Source: Staphylococcus warneri (GTDB lineage: Bacteria > Bacillota > Bacilli > Staphylococcales > Staphylococcaceae). Taken from it: DNA of 64,000 nucleotides. The translations under genes and the position numbers were made by a program. Shown piece by piece: positions 26,628 to 36,011 of the stretch; position 1 is the first letter of the stretch, and each line of letters begins with the position of its first letter. The stretch is from contig NZ_LR134269.1 of assembly GCF_900636385.1 (NCBI RefSeq), positions 62,001 through 126,000 on the forward strand, in the 5' to 3' direction. The notes beneath the pieces were generated by a model that was not told the DNA's origin, ran no database searches, and saw nothing but the letters and a program-made list of their open reading frames with translations.

Positions 26628-27442
26628 TGCATTCAAATACAAACATAGAAACACTTTTACAACAATATTTAGAGCGATTCGAAGCACGATATCAACAGGT
26701 TTTAAGTGACCCAAATTCGATTGACGCATTAGAAACATTAGTTGATGACTATAGTCAGTTGATATTAAATCCAACATATCAACAACAATATGATTTATGG
26801 CAAGACGAACCACGTAAACAACTAATCACACAACAACTGCAAGATATCACTGCGCAATGTGTGAAACAAGTTGAGATGATTAGAGCAAGACGATTATTAG
26901 ACGGTAAGACGTCTACGTCAGGTTACTTTGACAACATAGAACACTGTATCGATGAGGAATTTGGACAGTGTCATATTGGTAAAGAGGACAAGTTATTACT
27001 CGTTGGATCGGGCGCGTATCCAATGACATTAATTCAAGTAGCTAAAGAAACTGGTGCTTCAGTCATTGGTATTGATATTGATTCACAGGCAGTTGATTTA
27101 GGTCAACGCGTGGTCAATGTGTTAGCACCTAATGAAGATATCCATATTTCTAATCAAACTGTAGATCAGTTATCAGATATTAAAGAGGTAACGCATATTA
27201 TATTTAGTTCTACGATTCCAGTTAAGTATGAGATTTTAGCGCAATTATTTGAGTTAACCAATGATCGTGTAGTAGTCGCTATGCGTTATGGAGATGGGAT
27301 GAAAGCTATCTTTAATTATCCTTCTCAACATACGGCGTCAGATCAATGGCAATGTGTACATCACCTCGTCCAACCCAACCAAATATTTGATGTGGCACTC
27401 TATCAAAAAGCGTTATCACAGGCAGGGATCACTTATGTCTAA
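26627..27442 (+). CDS. cntL: CntL, D-histidine 2-aminobutanoyltransferase
   Basis: A 271-residue nicotianamine-synthase-like enzyme. It transfers the aminobutyrate moiety of S-adenosylmethionine to D-His, giving the intermediate xNA. The SAM-binding part is seen in [19 protein letters not shown] and [19 protein letters not shown], followed by [21 protein letters not shown] strands. It starts at the ATG overlapping the cntK stop and ends eight bases inside cntM, so all three biosynthetic genes are translationally coupled. Confidence 0.92.
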   Translation: MHSNTNIETLLQQYLERFEARYQQVLSDPNSIDALETLVDDYSQLILNPTYQQQYDLWQDEPRKQLITQQLQDITAQCVKQVEMIRARRLLDGKTSTSGYFDNIEHCIDEEFGQCHIGKEDKLLLVGSGAYPMTLIQVAKETGASVIGIDIDSQAVDLGQRVVNVLAPNEDIHISNQTVDQLSDIKEVTHIIFSSTIPVKYEILAQLFELTNDRVVVAMRYGDGMKAIFNYPSQHTASDQWQCVHHLVQPNQIFDVALYQKALSQAGITYV

Positions 27443-28733
27443 TATCTTGATTATTGGAAGCGGGCCTGTCGCTATTCAACTTGCTCAATTATGTAACCGT
27501 GTATCGAAAAATCATATCGACATGGTTGGCAGAGCGTCGACCTCAAAGAAATCACTGGATGTTTATCAAAGTTACCAACAAGCAGGTACATTTACAGTTA
27601 CAACACAGAATGATACACATCATCAATTTGCTGGTCAGTTTCAAATACGTCATTTTTATCAAGATATTCAACAGATTGACGAAAGCTATGACACCATCAT
27701 TTTGGCGTGTACTGCAGATGCTTATCGACCGATGCTACAGCAGTTGGCACTTACGATATTACAACATGTGAAACACATTATATTAGTATCACCAACATTT
27801 GGTTCACATATGATGATTGAGCAATTATTGGCAGACATCAATACTGATGTTGAAGTCATTTCATTTTCAACATATTTAGGAGATACGCGAGTGGTTGACA
27901 TGTCTCAACCACATCGTGTGTTAACAACGGCTGTGAAATCGAAATTATTCGTTGGATCTAACAAGCCATCGTCCCAGTTGATTCCACAATTACAAACTTG
28001 GTTTGAATCATTACACATTCAACTTGCCGTGATGGACACACCCTTACATGCCGAGATACATAATAGTTCGTTATACGTTCACCCACCATTATTTATGAAT
28101 GACTTTGCATTAAAGGCGATTTTCGTAGGCACTGACGTACCGGTATATGTCTACAAATTATTTCCAGAAGGTCCTATAACAATGACTTTAATTCGAGAAA
28201 TGCGCCAAATGTGGCAGGAAATGATGACGATATTACAGAAATTAAGTGTGCCCTCCGTCAATCTTTTGAAGTTTATGGTTAAGGAAAACTATCCCGTACG
28301 TTCAGAAACGATAAGTGAGTCGGATATCCATCAATTCGAAGAGTTACCTGCTATACATCAAGAATACCTACTTTACGTCAGGTATACGGCAATTTTAATT
28401 GATCCATTTTCTAAGCCAGATAAAGATGGACGTTATTTTGACTTTTCGGCGGTACCATTCAAGTCACTTTATCAAAATGAACAAGGTGTCGTTCATATAC
28501 CAAGGATGCCAAGTGAAGATTATTATCGTACGACGGTCATACAAGCGATTGGGAAAGCATTAGGTGTGTCGACACCAATGATCGATACGTTATTACATCG
28601 ATACGTCGGCTATTGCGAACGTTATCAAATCGAGCACCCACAACAATCTGTATCGTCACAATTCAACCTTGATGATTTTGAAGAAGATATATCACTAGTT
28701 ACAACGTATTTAGCAAACAGTTCAAATAAGTAA
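27435..28733 (+). CDS. cntM: CntM, staphylopine dehydrogenase
   Basis: A 432-residue opine dehydrogenase. It reductively condenses the CntL product with pyruvate using NADPH to give staphylopine. The Rossmann start [18 protein letters not shown] is at residues 3-20. The C-terminal catalytic half includes [20 protein letters not shown] and the [13 protein letters not shown] region. The ATG at 27435 overlaps the end of cntL in another frame. An upstream in-frame ATG at 27354 lies inside cntL and is not used. Confidence 0.92.
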   Translation: MSNILIIGSGPVAIQLAQLCNRVSKNHIDMVGRASTSKKSLDVYQSYQQAGTFTVTTQNDTHHQFAGQFQIRHFYQDIQQIDESYDTIILACTADAYRPMLQQLALTILQHVKHIILVSPTFGSHMMIEQLLADINTDVEVISFSTYLGDTRVVDMSQPHRVLTTAVKSKLFVGSNKPSSQLIPQLQTWFESLHIQLAVMDTPLHAEIHNSSLYVHPPLFMNDFALKAIFVGTDVPVYVYKLFPEGPITMTLIREMRQMWQEMMTILQKLSVPSVNLLKFMVKENYPVRSETISESDIHQFEELPAIHQEYLLYVRYTAILIDPFSKPDKDGRYFDFSAVPFKSLYQNEQGVVHIPRMPSEDYYRTTVIQAIGKALGVSTPMIDTLLHRYVGYCERYQIEHPQQSVSSQFNLDDFEEDISLVTTYLANSSNK

Positions 28734-28794
28734 TTCGTATGTCGTTTGAGACATGGCAACACATTTTTCAATCCATATAGAAAGAGGAAAAATA

Positions 28795-30393
28795 ATGAAT
28801 AAACTAACAAAAATGAGTGCAGTTTTACTAGCTTCAGGAATCATATTAACAGGATGCGGTGGCAACAAGGGATTAGAAGATAAGAAAGAACAGAAGACCT
28901 TATCCTATACCACGGTTAAGGATATTGGAGATATGAATCCGCATGTCTATGGAGGATCTATGTCAGCGGAAAGTATGATCTATGAACCGTTAGTACGCAA
29001 TACGAAAGATGGTATCAAACCGTTATTAGCTAAGAAGTGGGATATCTCAAAAGACGGTAAGACCTATACTTTCCATCTAAGAGATGACGTCAAATTCCAT
29101 GACGGTACAAAATTTAACGCAGAGGCAGTGAAGAAAAATATCGATGCTGTGCAACAAAATAAAAAGTTACATTCATGGTTAAAGATCTCCACATTAATCG
29201 ATGATGTCAAAGTGAAAGATGACTATACTGTACAGATTCACTTAAAAGAAGCCTATCAACCAGCATTAGCTGAATTAGCAATGCCTCGTCCTTATGTCTT
29301 TGTATCTCCTAAAGACTTCAAGCACGGTACAACGAAAGATGGTGTCAAAGCATTTGATGGTACAGGTCCGTTTAAAATGGGCGAACATAAGAAAGATGAG
29401 TCGGCCACATTTAATAAGAACCAACACTATTGGGGTGAAAGGGCTAAATTAAATAAAGTAGAAGCCAAAGTGAAACCAGCTGGCGAAACAGCATTCTTAT
29501 CAATGAAGAAAGGTGAAACCAACTTTGCTTTTACGGACGATCGTGGTACGGATAGCTTAGATAAAGACAGTTTAAAACAACTTAAAGAGACAGGCGATTA
29601 TAACGTTAAACGTAGCCAACCTATGAATACGAAAATGATTGTTGCCAATGCCGGTAACAAAGATAGTGCTGTCAGTGATAAGTCAGTTAGACAAGCCATT
29701 GGACATATGGTTGATAGAGACAAAATCGCGAAAGACATTTTAGATGGTCAAGAGAAGCCAGCAACGCAGCTCTTTGCGAAGAATGTCACAGATATTAATT
29801 TCAATATGCCAACACGTCAATTCGATACGAAGAAAGCTGAAAAGCTATTAGATCAAGCCGGTTGGAAAATGAAGCAAGACAAACAAATTCGTCAAAAAGA
29901 TGGTAAAGATTTAACGATGACGATGTACTATGACAAAGGTTCTACAAGTCAGAAAGAACAAGCTGAATTTTTAGAAGCTGAATTTAAAAAAGTTGGCGTC
30001 AAATTAAATATCAATGGAGAAACGTCAGATAAGATTGCAGAACGTCGTACCTCTGGCGATTATGACTTAATGTTCAATCAGACATGGGGATTATTATACG
30101 ATCCACAAAGTACCATTGCAGCCTTTAAATCCAAAACAGGCTATGAAAGTGCTACCTCAGGTATTAAAGATAAGAAAAAGTTATATAACGATATCGATGA
30201 GGCATTCAAGATGAAAGATGAAAAAGAACGTTCTAAAGCTTATCAACAAATCTTAAAACAAGTGGATGATGAAGGTGTATTCATACCTATTTCACATGGC
30301 AGTATGACTGTCGTTGCACCTAAAGATCTGAAAAATGTGTCATTTACTCAATCACAATACGAACTACCATTTAACGAAATGCAATATAAATAA
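28795..30393 (+). CDS. cntA: CntA, staphylopine-metal binding lipoprotein
   Basis: A 532-residue extracellular solute-binding protein of the nickel/peptide (SBP_bac_5) family. It carries a lipoprotein signal with lipobox LTGC (Cys21). The fold is marked by YEPLVRNTKDGIKPLLAKKW, YTFHLRDDVKFHDGTKFNAEAV and the C-terminal DEGVFIPISHG. In S. aureus CntA captures staphylopine complexes of Ni, Co, Zn and other metals. The start at 28795 follows AAAGAGG; an ATG at 28753 would put residues before the signal peptide. It lies 61 bases after cntM and 12 before cntB. Confidence 0.93.
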   Translation: MNKLTKMSAVLLASGIILTGCGGNKGLEDKKEQKTLSYTTVKDIGDMNPHVYGGSMSAESMIYEPLVRNTKDGIKPLLAKKWDISKDGKTYTFHLRDDVKFHDGTKFNAEAVKKNIDAVQQNKKLHSWLKISTLIDDVKVKDDYTVQIHLKEAYQPALAELAMPRPYVFVSPKDFKHGTTKDGVKAFDGTGPFKMGEHKKDESATFNKNQHYWGERAKLNKVEAKVKPAGETAFLSMKKGETNFAFTDDRGTDSLDKDSLKQLKETGDYNVKRSQPMNTKMIVANAGNKDSAVSDKSVRQAIGHMVDRDKIAKDILDGQEKPATQLFAKNVTDINFNMPTRQFDTKKAEKLLDQAGWKMKQDKQIRQKDGKDLTMTMYYDKGSTSQKEQAEFLEAEFKKVGVKLNINGETSDKIAERRTSGDYDLMFNQTWGLLYDPQSTIAAFKSKTGYESATSGIKDKKKLYNDIDEAFKMKDEKERSKAYQQILKQVDDEGVFIPISHGSMTVVAPKDLKNVSFTQSQYELPFNEMQYK

Positions 30394-30405
30394 AGGAGCG
30401 TCTCA

Positions 30406-31341
30406 ATGTTCAAATTAATAATAAAACGTATTGCACTCATGTTTCCGTTATTGATTGTAGTGAGTTTTATGACATTTATGATGACGTATCTAACAAATGA
30501 AGATCCAGCGATAACCATTTTACATGCGCAAGGTACACCGAATGTGACACCTCAATTAATAGCTGAGACAAAAGAAAAGTATGGGCTCGATGCACCGATT
30601 CTTGTTCAATATAAGGATTGGCTGCAACAAGCTGTTCAATTTAAATTTGGGACGAGTTATATTACAGGCGATCCAGTATCAGAACGTATCGGACCTGCAT
30701 TTATGAATACATTGAAATTAACATTGATTTCAAGTGTATCAGTCATGGTGACCTCCATATGTCTCGGTGTAGTAAGTGCGTTAACACGAGGACAACGTAC
30801 AGATCGTGTGATTCGTTCTGTCGCATTCTTTTTAACGGCGTTACCTTCGTATTGGGTCGCATCCATGCTCATTATTTATGTATCAGTTAAGTTAAATCTA
30901 TTGCCAACATCTGGATTAACAGGCCCAGAAAGTTACGTATTACCAGTCGTTGTAATCACGATGACCTATGCAGGTATTTACTTTAGAAATGTAAGACGCG
31001 CCATGATTGAACAACTTAATGAAGACTATGTCCTCTATTTAAAAGCAAGTGGTGTAAAGACCATGACCTTATTGCGACATGTCTTACGAAATGCATTACA
31101 AGTGGCAGTGTCTATCTTCTGTATGTCGATACCAATGATTATGGGCGGCCTTGTCGTTATTGAAAATGTATTTGCGTGGCCGGGATTAGGACAGTTGAGT
31201 ATTAAAGCGATAGTTGAGCATGACTTTCCGGTAGTACAAACGTATGTGTTAATCGTGGCGGTGTTATTCATCATCTTTAATGCATTAGCCGATATCATCA
31301 ATGCGCTTTTAAATCCTAGATTAAGGGAGGCATCACGATGA
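30406..31341 (+). CDS. cntB: CntB, ABC permease
   Basis: A 311-residue inner-membrane subunit of the staphylopine/nickel importer, DppB type. Helix 1 is IALMFPLLIVVSFMTFMMTYL. The conserved LGLDAPILVQYKDWL stretch appears as YGLDAPILVQY. Six helices and the coupling loop YLKASGVKTMTLLRHVLRNAL (EAA motif) follow. It overlaps cntC by four bases. Confidence 0.92.
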   Translation: MFKLIIKRIALMFPLLIVVSFMTFMMTYLTNEDPAITILHAQGTPNVTPQLIAETKEKYGLDAPILVQYKDWLQQAVQFKFGTSYITGDPVSERIGPAFMNTLKLTLISSVSVMVTSICLGVVSALTRGQRTDRVIRSVAFFLTALPSYWVASMLIIYVSVKLNLLPTSGLTGPESYVLPVVVITMTYAGIYFRNVRRAMIEQLNEDYVLYLKASGVKTMTLLRHVLRNALQVAVSIFCMSIPMIMGGLVVIENVFAWPGLGQLSIKAIVEHDFPVVQTYVLIVAVLFIIFNALADIINALLNPRLREASR

Positions 31342-32207
31342 TGATTGTAAAACGATTATTACAAGATAGAGGGGCAGTCGTTGCGTTAGTGATTATTGCG
31401 ACTTATTTCTTGCTCGGATGCCTAGCACCAGTGATTACCTTTCATGAGCCGAATCATATCGACACGGCACATAAATTTGCAGGTATAAGTGCGACACATT
31501 GGTTGGGTACCGATCATTTGGGTCGCGATGTATTGACGCGATTGATTTATGCCATTCGACCAAGTTTACTCTATGTCTCAATCGCATTAGTCATATCAGT
31601 TGCGATAGGTGCCATACTGGGATTTATTTCCGGATATTTCCGGGGTTATATTGATGCACTGATTATGCGATGTTGTGATGTGATGCTTGCATTTCCAAGT
31701 TATGTAGTGACTTTGGCGTTAATTACATTATTTGGTATGGGTGTGGAAAATATCATTTTAGCTTTTATACTCACACGTTGGGCATGGTTCTGTCGTGTCA
31801 TACGTACGAGTGTGATGCAGTACACGTCAGCTGATCATGTTAAATTTGCTAAAACGATTGGCATGAGTGATTTTACAATCATTCGCAAACATATTTTACC
31901 GTTAACTTTAGGAGATATCGCAATTATTTCTAGTAGTGCTATGTGTTCGATGATATTGCAAATATCAGGGTTCTCATTTTTAGGTTTAGGTGTAAAGGCA
32001 CCGACTGCAGAATGGGGCATGATGTTGAATGAAGCACGTAAAGTGATGTTCACTCATCCTGAAATGATGGTCACGACAGGTATCGTCATAGTCATTATCG
32101 TTATGGCCTTTAACTTCTTATCAGATGCATTACAAGTAGCGATGGATCCACGTATCTCTTCTAAAGAGAAAATGCGTGCAGTAAAGAAAGGCGTGATGCA
32201 TGAATGA
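31338..32207 (+). CDS. cntC: CntC, ABC permease
   Basis: A 289-residue DppC-type permease partner of CntB. It has the N-terminal helix, then the periplasmic loop GTDHLGRDVLTRLIYAIRPSL typical of the family, five more helices and the coupling loop FAKTIGMSDFTIIRKHILP. Starts are possible at two adjacent ATGs (31338 or 31341). It overlaps cntB and cntD by four bases each, so stoichiometric translation is likely. Confidence 0.92.
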   Translation: MMIVKRLLQDRGAVVALVIIATYFLLGCLAPVITFHEPNHIDTAHKFAGISATHWLGTDHLGRDVLTRLIYAIRPSLLYVSIALVISVAIGAILGFISGYFRGYIDALIMRCCDVMLAFPSYVVTLALITLFGMGVENIILAFILTRWAWFCRVIRTSVMQYTSADHVKFAKTIGMSDFTIIRKHILPLTLGDIAIISSSAMCSMILQISGFSFLGLGVKAPTAEWGMMLNEARKVMFTHPEMMVTTGIVIVIIVMAFNFLSDALQVAMDPRISSKEKMRAVKKGVMHE

Positions 32208-33019
32208 CCTTATTAACAGTTCAACAGTTAACGATTCGCGATGAATGGACAGATACAACACTTGTCGATGATATTAACTTCCAAGTTAAGCGTGGTGAGA
32301 CATTAGGCATTATTGGTGAAAGTGGTAGTGGTAAGTCGATTACATGTAAGGCATTAGTAGGGCTTAATCCAAGTCGCCTCAAGGTTACAGGGAAAGTCCA
32401 TTTTGACGGGCATAACTTGTTAGCATTATCAGAAAGGCAATTACGCCAATACAGAGGACAAGCGATTGCGATGGTCATGCAGCAAGGTGCACGTGCCTTT
32501 GACCCATCTAACAAAGTCGGAAAACAAATGATAGAAACCATGCAGGTACATACGTCATTATCGACACAAGAGATTGAACAAACATTGATGGACTATATGA
32601 CCTATATGAATTTAACAGACCCGAAAAACATTTTGGCGTCTTATCCATATATGTTATCAGGTGGGATGTTGCAACGATTGATGATTGCATTAGCATTGGC
32701 ATTAAAGCCTAAATTGATTATTGCAGATGAACCTACCACAGCCTTAGATACGATTAATCAGTTTGATGTGTTAGAAGCATTCGAAGATATTAAACAACAT
32801 TTTGATTGCGCGATGGTATTCATTTCACATGATTTAACCGTTATTCATAAAGTGGCTGATCGTGTCATTGTTATGAAAGAAGGGCAATTAGTCGAAGAAG
32901 GAACAACAGAAGCGGTTTTACATCATCCACATCACAGGTATACGCAATATTTATTATCGACGAAACAAAAAGTAAATGACCATTTTCAACGTGTCATGCG
33001 AGGTGATAGCCATGATTAA
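32204..33019 (+). CDS. cntD: CntD, ABC ATPase
   Basis: A 271-residue ATPase of the oligopeptide/nickel type. It has Walker A GESGSGKSITCK (residues about 38-49), signature LSGGMLQRLMIALAL, Walker B LIIADEPTTALDT and switch His in FISHDL. The C-terminal PHHRYTQYLLST is the oligo_HPY tail. It overlaps the cntF start by eight bases. Confidence 0.92.
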   Translation: MTLLTVQQLTIRDEWTDTTLVDDINFQVKRGETLGIIGESGSGKSITCKALVGLNPSRLKVTGKVHFDGHNLLALSERQLRQYRGQAIAMVMQQGARAFDPSNKVGKQMIETMQVHTSLSTQEIEQTLMDYMTYMNLTDPKNILASYPYMLSGGMLQRLMIALALALKPKLIIADEPTTALDTINQFDVLEAFEDIKQHFDCAMVFISHDLTVIHKVADRVIVMKEGQLVEEGTTEAVLHHPHHRYTQYLLSTKQKVNDHFQRVMRGDSHD

Positions 33020-33761
33020 AATCAATCATGTTGAAAAACATTACGGCAAGCGTAGTTTGTGAGGACCTAAACCTAAACCGATTATTAAAGATATCAGTTT
33101 AGACTGCCCTGTAGACGAAGCGATAGCCATTATCGGTGAAAGTGGTAGTGGTAAATCGACATTGAGTCGCATGATATTAGGGATTGAAAGGCCAGATAAA
33201 GGTACAGTGACATTAAATGACCAACCGATGTACAAGACAAAGGTCAGACGACATCAAATTGGCGCCGTATTCCAAGATTACACCTCCTCACTACATCCAT
33301 TTCAAACTGTGCGAGATATTCTATTTGAAGTGATGTGTCAATGTAATAAACAAAGCACTGATGAGATGGAAGTAGCAGCTAAGACACTATTAGAAGAAGT
33401 GGGATTATCAGAAGATTTTCTAGATAAATATCCCAATATGTTATCAGGTGGCGAAGCACAACGCGTTGCTATTGCCAGAGCGATATGTATTAATCCAACT
33501 TATATCTTGTTCGATGAAGCAATCAGTGCGCTAGATATGTCGATACAAACACAAATATTAGATGTGTTGAAGCGGTTAAAGCATACACATCATTTAAGCT
33601 ATATCTTTATTACACACGATATTCAAGCCGCTACATATCTGTGTAATCGTTTAGTTATTTTTAAAGACGGTCAAATTGAATAACAAATTGCAACACGTGA
33701 TTTACATACAACAACCAATGCTTATACCCAAGCATTGATAGACAAACAACTATCATTCTAA
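33012..33761 (+). pseudogene. cntF: cntF, second ABC ATPase, with two in-frame stop codons
   Basis: From the ATG at 33012 (overlapping the end of cntD) one frame runs 249 codons to a TAA at 33759-33761, which overlaps the cntE ribosome site. It is interrupted by TGA at 33060-33062 (codon 17) and TAA at 33681-33683 (codon 224). Between them the ATPase is complete: Walker A GESGSGKST (33136-33162), Q loop AVFQDYTSSLHPF, signature LSGGEAQRVAIARAI, Walker B YILFDEAISALD and switch His FITHDI. After the second stop the frame continues with a normal tail (ATRDLHTTTNAYTQALID). The first ATG after codon 17 (33162) lies at the end of Walker A, so a restart would not rescue ATP binding. Two independent lesions argue against a sequencing error. 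Confidence 0.9.
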
Positions 33762-33772
33762 GGAGTGAGACA

Positions 33773-34951
33773 ATGAAAGGTGCCATGGCTTGGCTATTTC
33801 TAAGATTATATATACTCACACTCATGTTTTTTAGTGCGAATGCCATATTAAATGTATTCATTCCATTAAGAGGACATGATTTAGGGGCAACCAATACAAC
33901 CATTGGTATTGTGATGGGTGCTTACATGCTAACAGCAATGGTCTTTCGTCCCTGGGCAGGCCAAATTATTGCCCGTGTCGGACCTATCAAAGTATTACGT
34001 ATTATTTTATTGATTAATGCTTGTGCGTTAATACTATATGGACTGACTGGATTAGAAGGATATTTCATAGCTAGAGTGATGCAAGGTGTGTGTACGGCAT
34101 TCTTCTCAATGTCGCTACAATTAGGTATTATAGATGCTTTACCTGAAGAACATCGATCAGAAGGTGTGTCACTATATTCATTATTTTCTACAATACCTAA
34201 TTTGGTTGGGCCACTTATTGCAGTAGGCATTTGGCATTTAGATCGCATATCAATATTTGCTATAGTGATGATTGCGATTGCCTTAACAACGACATTCTTC
34301 GGTTACCGTGTCACCTTTGCTAGTGAAGAACCTGACACGCGTAAAAAGGTTGAACCATTGCCATTTAATGCAGTTACAGTCTTTGCACAATTCTTTAAAA
34401 ATAAAGAATTATTTAATAGCGGACTCATTATGATTGTAGTATCAATTGTCTTTGGTGCAGTGAGTACCTTTGTGCCGTTATACACAGTCAAATTTGGGTT
34501 TGCAGATGCCGGAATCTTCCTAACCATTCAAGCTATAGCTGTCGTGTTAGCACGTATTTATTTACGTAAATACATTCCTTCAGATGGTATATGGCATCCG
34601 GTTTATATGGTCAGTGTTTTGATGTTACTTGTCATTGCATCGATGCTTGTAGTCATAGGGCCACATATACACGTACTTATATTCTACAGTAGTGCAATAT
34701 TGATTGGTGCCACACAAGCTTTAGTATATCCAACACTTACGTCATATTTGAGCTTCGTCTTACCCAAAGCAGGTCGAAATATGCTACTAGGATTATTTAT
34801 AGCCTGTGCAGATTTAGGCGTCTCATTAGGCGGTAGTTTGATGGGACCTATATCCGATTTAGTAGGATTCAGCTGGATGTATACCATTTGCGGTATGCTT
34901 GTTGTAGTTATGATGTTAATGAGCGCATTCAAAGGTATACGACAAAAATAA
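33773..34951 (+). CDS. cntE: CntE, staphylopine exporter (MFS)
   Basis: A 392-residue 12-helix major facilitator that secretes newly made staphylopine. It begins GAMAWLFLRLYILTLMFFSANA; the loop motif appears as RPWAGQIIARVGPIKV between helices 2 and 3. The last gene of the operon, its CTAAGGAG ribosome site overlaps the cntF stop. The frame is intact, so export should work even though cntF is broken. Confidence 0.9.
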   Translation: MKGAMAWLFLRLYILTLMFFSANAILNVFIPLRGHDLGATNTTIGIVMGAYMLTAMVFRPWAGQIIARVGPIKVLRIILLINACALILYGLTGLEGYFIARVMQGVCTAFFSMSLQLGIIDALPEEHRSEGVSLYSLFSTIPNLVGPLIAVGIWHLDRISIFAIVMIAIALTTTFFGYRVTFASEEPDTRKKVEPLPFNAVTVFAQFFKNKELFNSGLIMIVVSIVFGAVSTFVPLYTVKFGFADAGIFLTIQAIAVVLARIYLRKYIPSDGIWHPVYMVSVLMLLVIASMLVVIGPHIHVLIFYSSAILIGATQALVYPTLTSYLSFVLPKAGRNMLLGLFIACADLGVSLGGSLMGPISDLVGFSWMYTICGMLVVVMMLMSAFKGIRQK

Positions 34952-35027
34952 TTGTCGACAGTGTTGAGGTTATGGAAAGTAATTTGTAAGTTAGAAAAAT
35001 AAGTGAATGTAAAGCGAAGCATTAGCA

Positions 35028-35056
35028 TCCCCCTTACTTTATTCGAGTAAGGGGGA
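35028..35056. repeat. Hairpin after cntE
   Basis: TCCCCCTTACT (35028-35038) pairs perfectly with AGTAAGGGGGA (35046-35056). There is no T run, so it is a weak terminator. The same CCCTTACT/AGTAAGGG theme recurs in the toxin terminator at 35653, suggesting it arose with the toxin repeats. Confidence 0.65.
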
Positions 35057-35069
35057 CTTGTATATTGCG

Positions 35070-35159
35070 ATGTATATACTCGCAGACATCAGTGGTTGTA
35101 TTGTTGCGATATTTACGCATTGGCTACGTCATCGCAATGATAAAAAGGATGACAAGTAG
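35070..35159 (+). pseudogene. Fst-type toxin peptide, copy 1 (5' end divergent)
   Basis: A 29-codon frame reading MYILADISGCIVAIFTHWLR then HRNDKKDDK. From ISGC onward it nearly repeats copy 3, including silent bases, but the first residues and all upstream control sequence differ: there is no -10, no SD and no terminator of its own. It could be translated only from a read-through transcript, so I treat it as a truncated duplicate. Confidence 0.6.
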
Positions 35160-35160
35160 T

Positions 35161-35197
35161 CAACACTAAAGATTCAATAGCCAAGGCTTTAGTGTTG
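35161..35197. repeat. Inverted repeat between toxin copies 1 and 2
   Basis: CAACACTAAAG pairs with CTTTAGTGTTG across a 14-base loop. The first arm is also found after copy 3 (CCAACACTAA), so this is probably a remodelled toxin 3' end. Confidence 0.6.
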
Positions 35198-35200
35198 CAA

Positions 35201-35300
35201 CAATAACATTTATTGTAAGTACCATTGTCACTATAATAAGTGGCTGCATTGTTTCAGTATTTACATACTGGCTACATACTAGAAACAATAAGAAAAAATA
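35201..35300 (+). pseudogene. Fst-type toxin peptide, copy 2 (start codon lost)
   Basis: The frame reads ITFIVSTIVTIISGCIVSVF then TYWLHTRNNKKK and a stop at 35298-35300. The ISGC and WL motifs and the charged tail mark the Fst/SprA1 family. There is no ATG, GTG or TTG in frame (ATA stands where Met would be) and no ribosome site, so it is a degenerate copy. Confidence 0.6.
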
Positions 35301-35469
35301 GACGATAAGTAGTCAGCACAAAATAACCTTAATAGTAGGGACAGTGAGCATTTAACAATGAAACTTATTGTTATGTATATTATATATCGCAAAATTCTTA
35401 ATAACAATTATTTATATTTTTAAAATGATAGATAATAAAATTAATGTATATAATTTTATTTTAGAGTGG

Positions 35470-35522
35470 TATAATATAAGAGTCGTCTATCTCTCAGACG
35501 TCAAAAAGACGTAGAGAGGAGG
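35470..35522 (+). promoter_or_regulatory. Toxin -10 and SD-sequestering 5' hairpin
   Basis: TATAAT at 35470-35475 is the likely -10 (no good -35 at 17 bases). The leader folds CTCTC (35491-35495) and ACGTC (35498-35502) against GACGT (35508-35512) and GAGAG (35514-35518), which runs into AGGAGG (35517-35522). A 5' stem near the SD that limits toxin translation is typical of this family. Confidence 0.55.
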
Positions 35523-35533
35523 TGCGTTGCTTA

Positions 35534-35641
35534 ATGAGCGATGTGATAATACATTTAACAACCACAATCATTAGTGGTTGTATTGTTGCGATATTTACGA
35601 ATTGGCTACGTCATCGCAATAATAAAAAGGATGACAGGTAG
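35534..35641 (+). CDS. Fst/SprA1-family type I toxin peptide (intact copy)
   Basis: A 35-residue peptide: MSDVIIHLTTTIISGCIVAI then FTNWLRHRNNKKDDR. It has a single hydrophobic helix (residues about 4-22), the conserved SGC and the W-L/R-N charged tail of Fst and staphylococcal PepA1 toxins, which insert into the cell membrane. AGGAGG lies 11 bases upstream. A bidirectional hairpin at 35653-35686 ends the message, and an opposing promoter behind it would make the antitoxin RNA. Confidence 0.85.
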   Translation: MSDVIIHLTTTIISGCIVAIFTNWLRHRNNKKDDR

Positions 35642-35646
35642 CCAAC

Positions 35647-35711
35647 ACTAATAAAGCCCCTTACTATTGCAGTAGTAAGGGGCTTTGGTGCGTTTTAAGC
35701 GATGTAATTAC
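35647..35711 (-). ncRNA. Antisense antitoxin RNA of the Fst-type module
   Basis: Predicted from the minus-strand promoter TTGTAT (35741-35746), 17-base spacer, TATAAT (35718-35723). Transcription would begin near 35711 and end at the shared hairpin 35653-35686, giving about 65 bases fully complementary to the toxin mRNA 3' end. Convergent RNAs sharing one terminator are the known par/SprA1 arrangement. The RNA ends are inferred. Confidence 0.7.
35653..35686. terminator. Bidirectional terminator of the toxin-antitoxin module
   Basis: AAAGCCCCTTACTA (35653-35666) pairs with TAGTAAGGGGCTTT (35673-35686), 14 bp, loop 6. Confidence 0.9.
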
Positions 35712-35717
35712 ATTGTT

Positions 35718-35746
35718 ATTATATCACGTTAGGTATCATAATACAA
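35718..35746 (-). promoter_or_regulatory. Antitoxin RNA promoter
   Basis: On the minus strand TTGTAT and TATAAT are separated by 17 bases, a near-consensus sigma-A promoter. It is much stronger than the toxin promoter, as expected for an excess of antitoxin. Confidence 0.75.
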
Positions 35747-36011
35747 CGTTTATGAATTAATTAAATCATTTATAAAATTCTGATGTATAGAAATGCAATT
35801 TACCCTTTAGTTTACAACAAAGGATTAAGTTGTGCTTGAATGGCATTTAATATGTTGTTTTTCTCGTCCTACTATTAGGTTTAAATCGATGTAAATGATA
35901 CCAGAATTGAATAAGCTTGATTATAGGATTTGATTTTAAAACAGATAAGTTGCTAAATACATACAAACACTATTTAATAGATGAAAAGATAGAGTTAGAG
36001 GAGTGGTTGTT

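Noticed and set aside
11242..33062. TGA read as tryptophan or selenocysteine (stops in the TMEM175-family gene and cntF)
   Set aside because: Other genes here use TGA as a normal stop (cntK, cntC), cntF also has a TAA, and no selenocysteine element is visible; ordinary nonsense mutations suffice.
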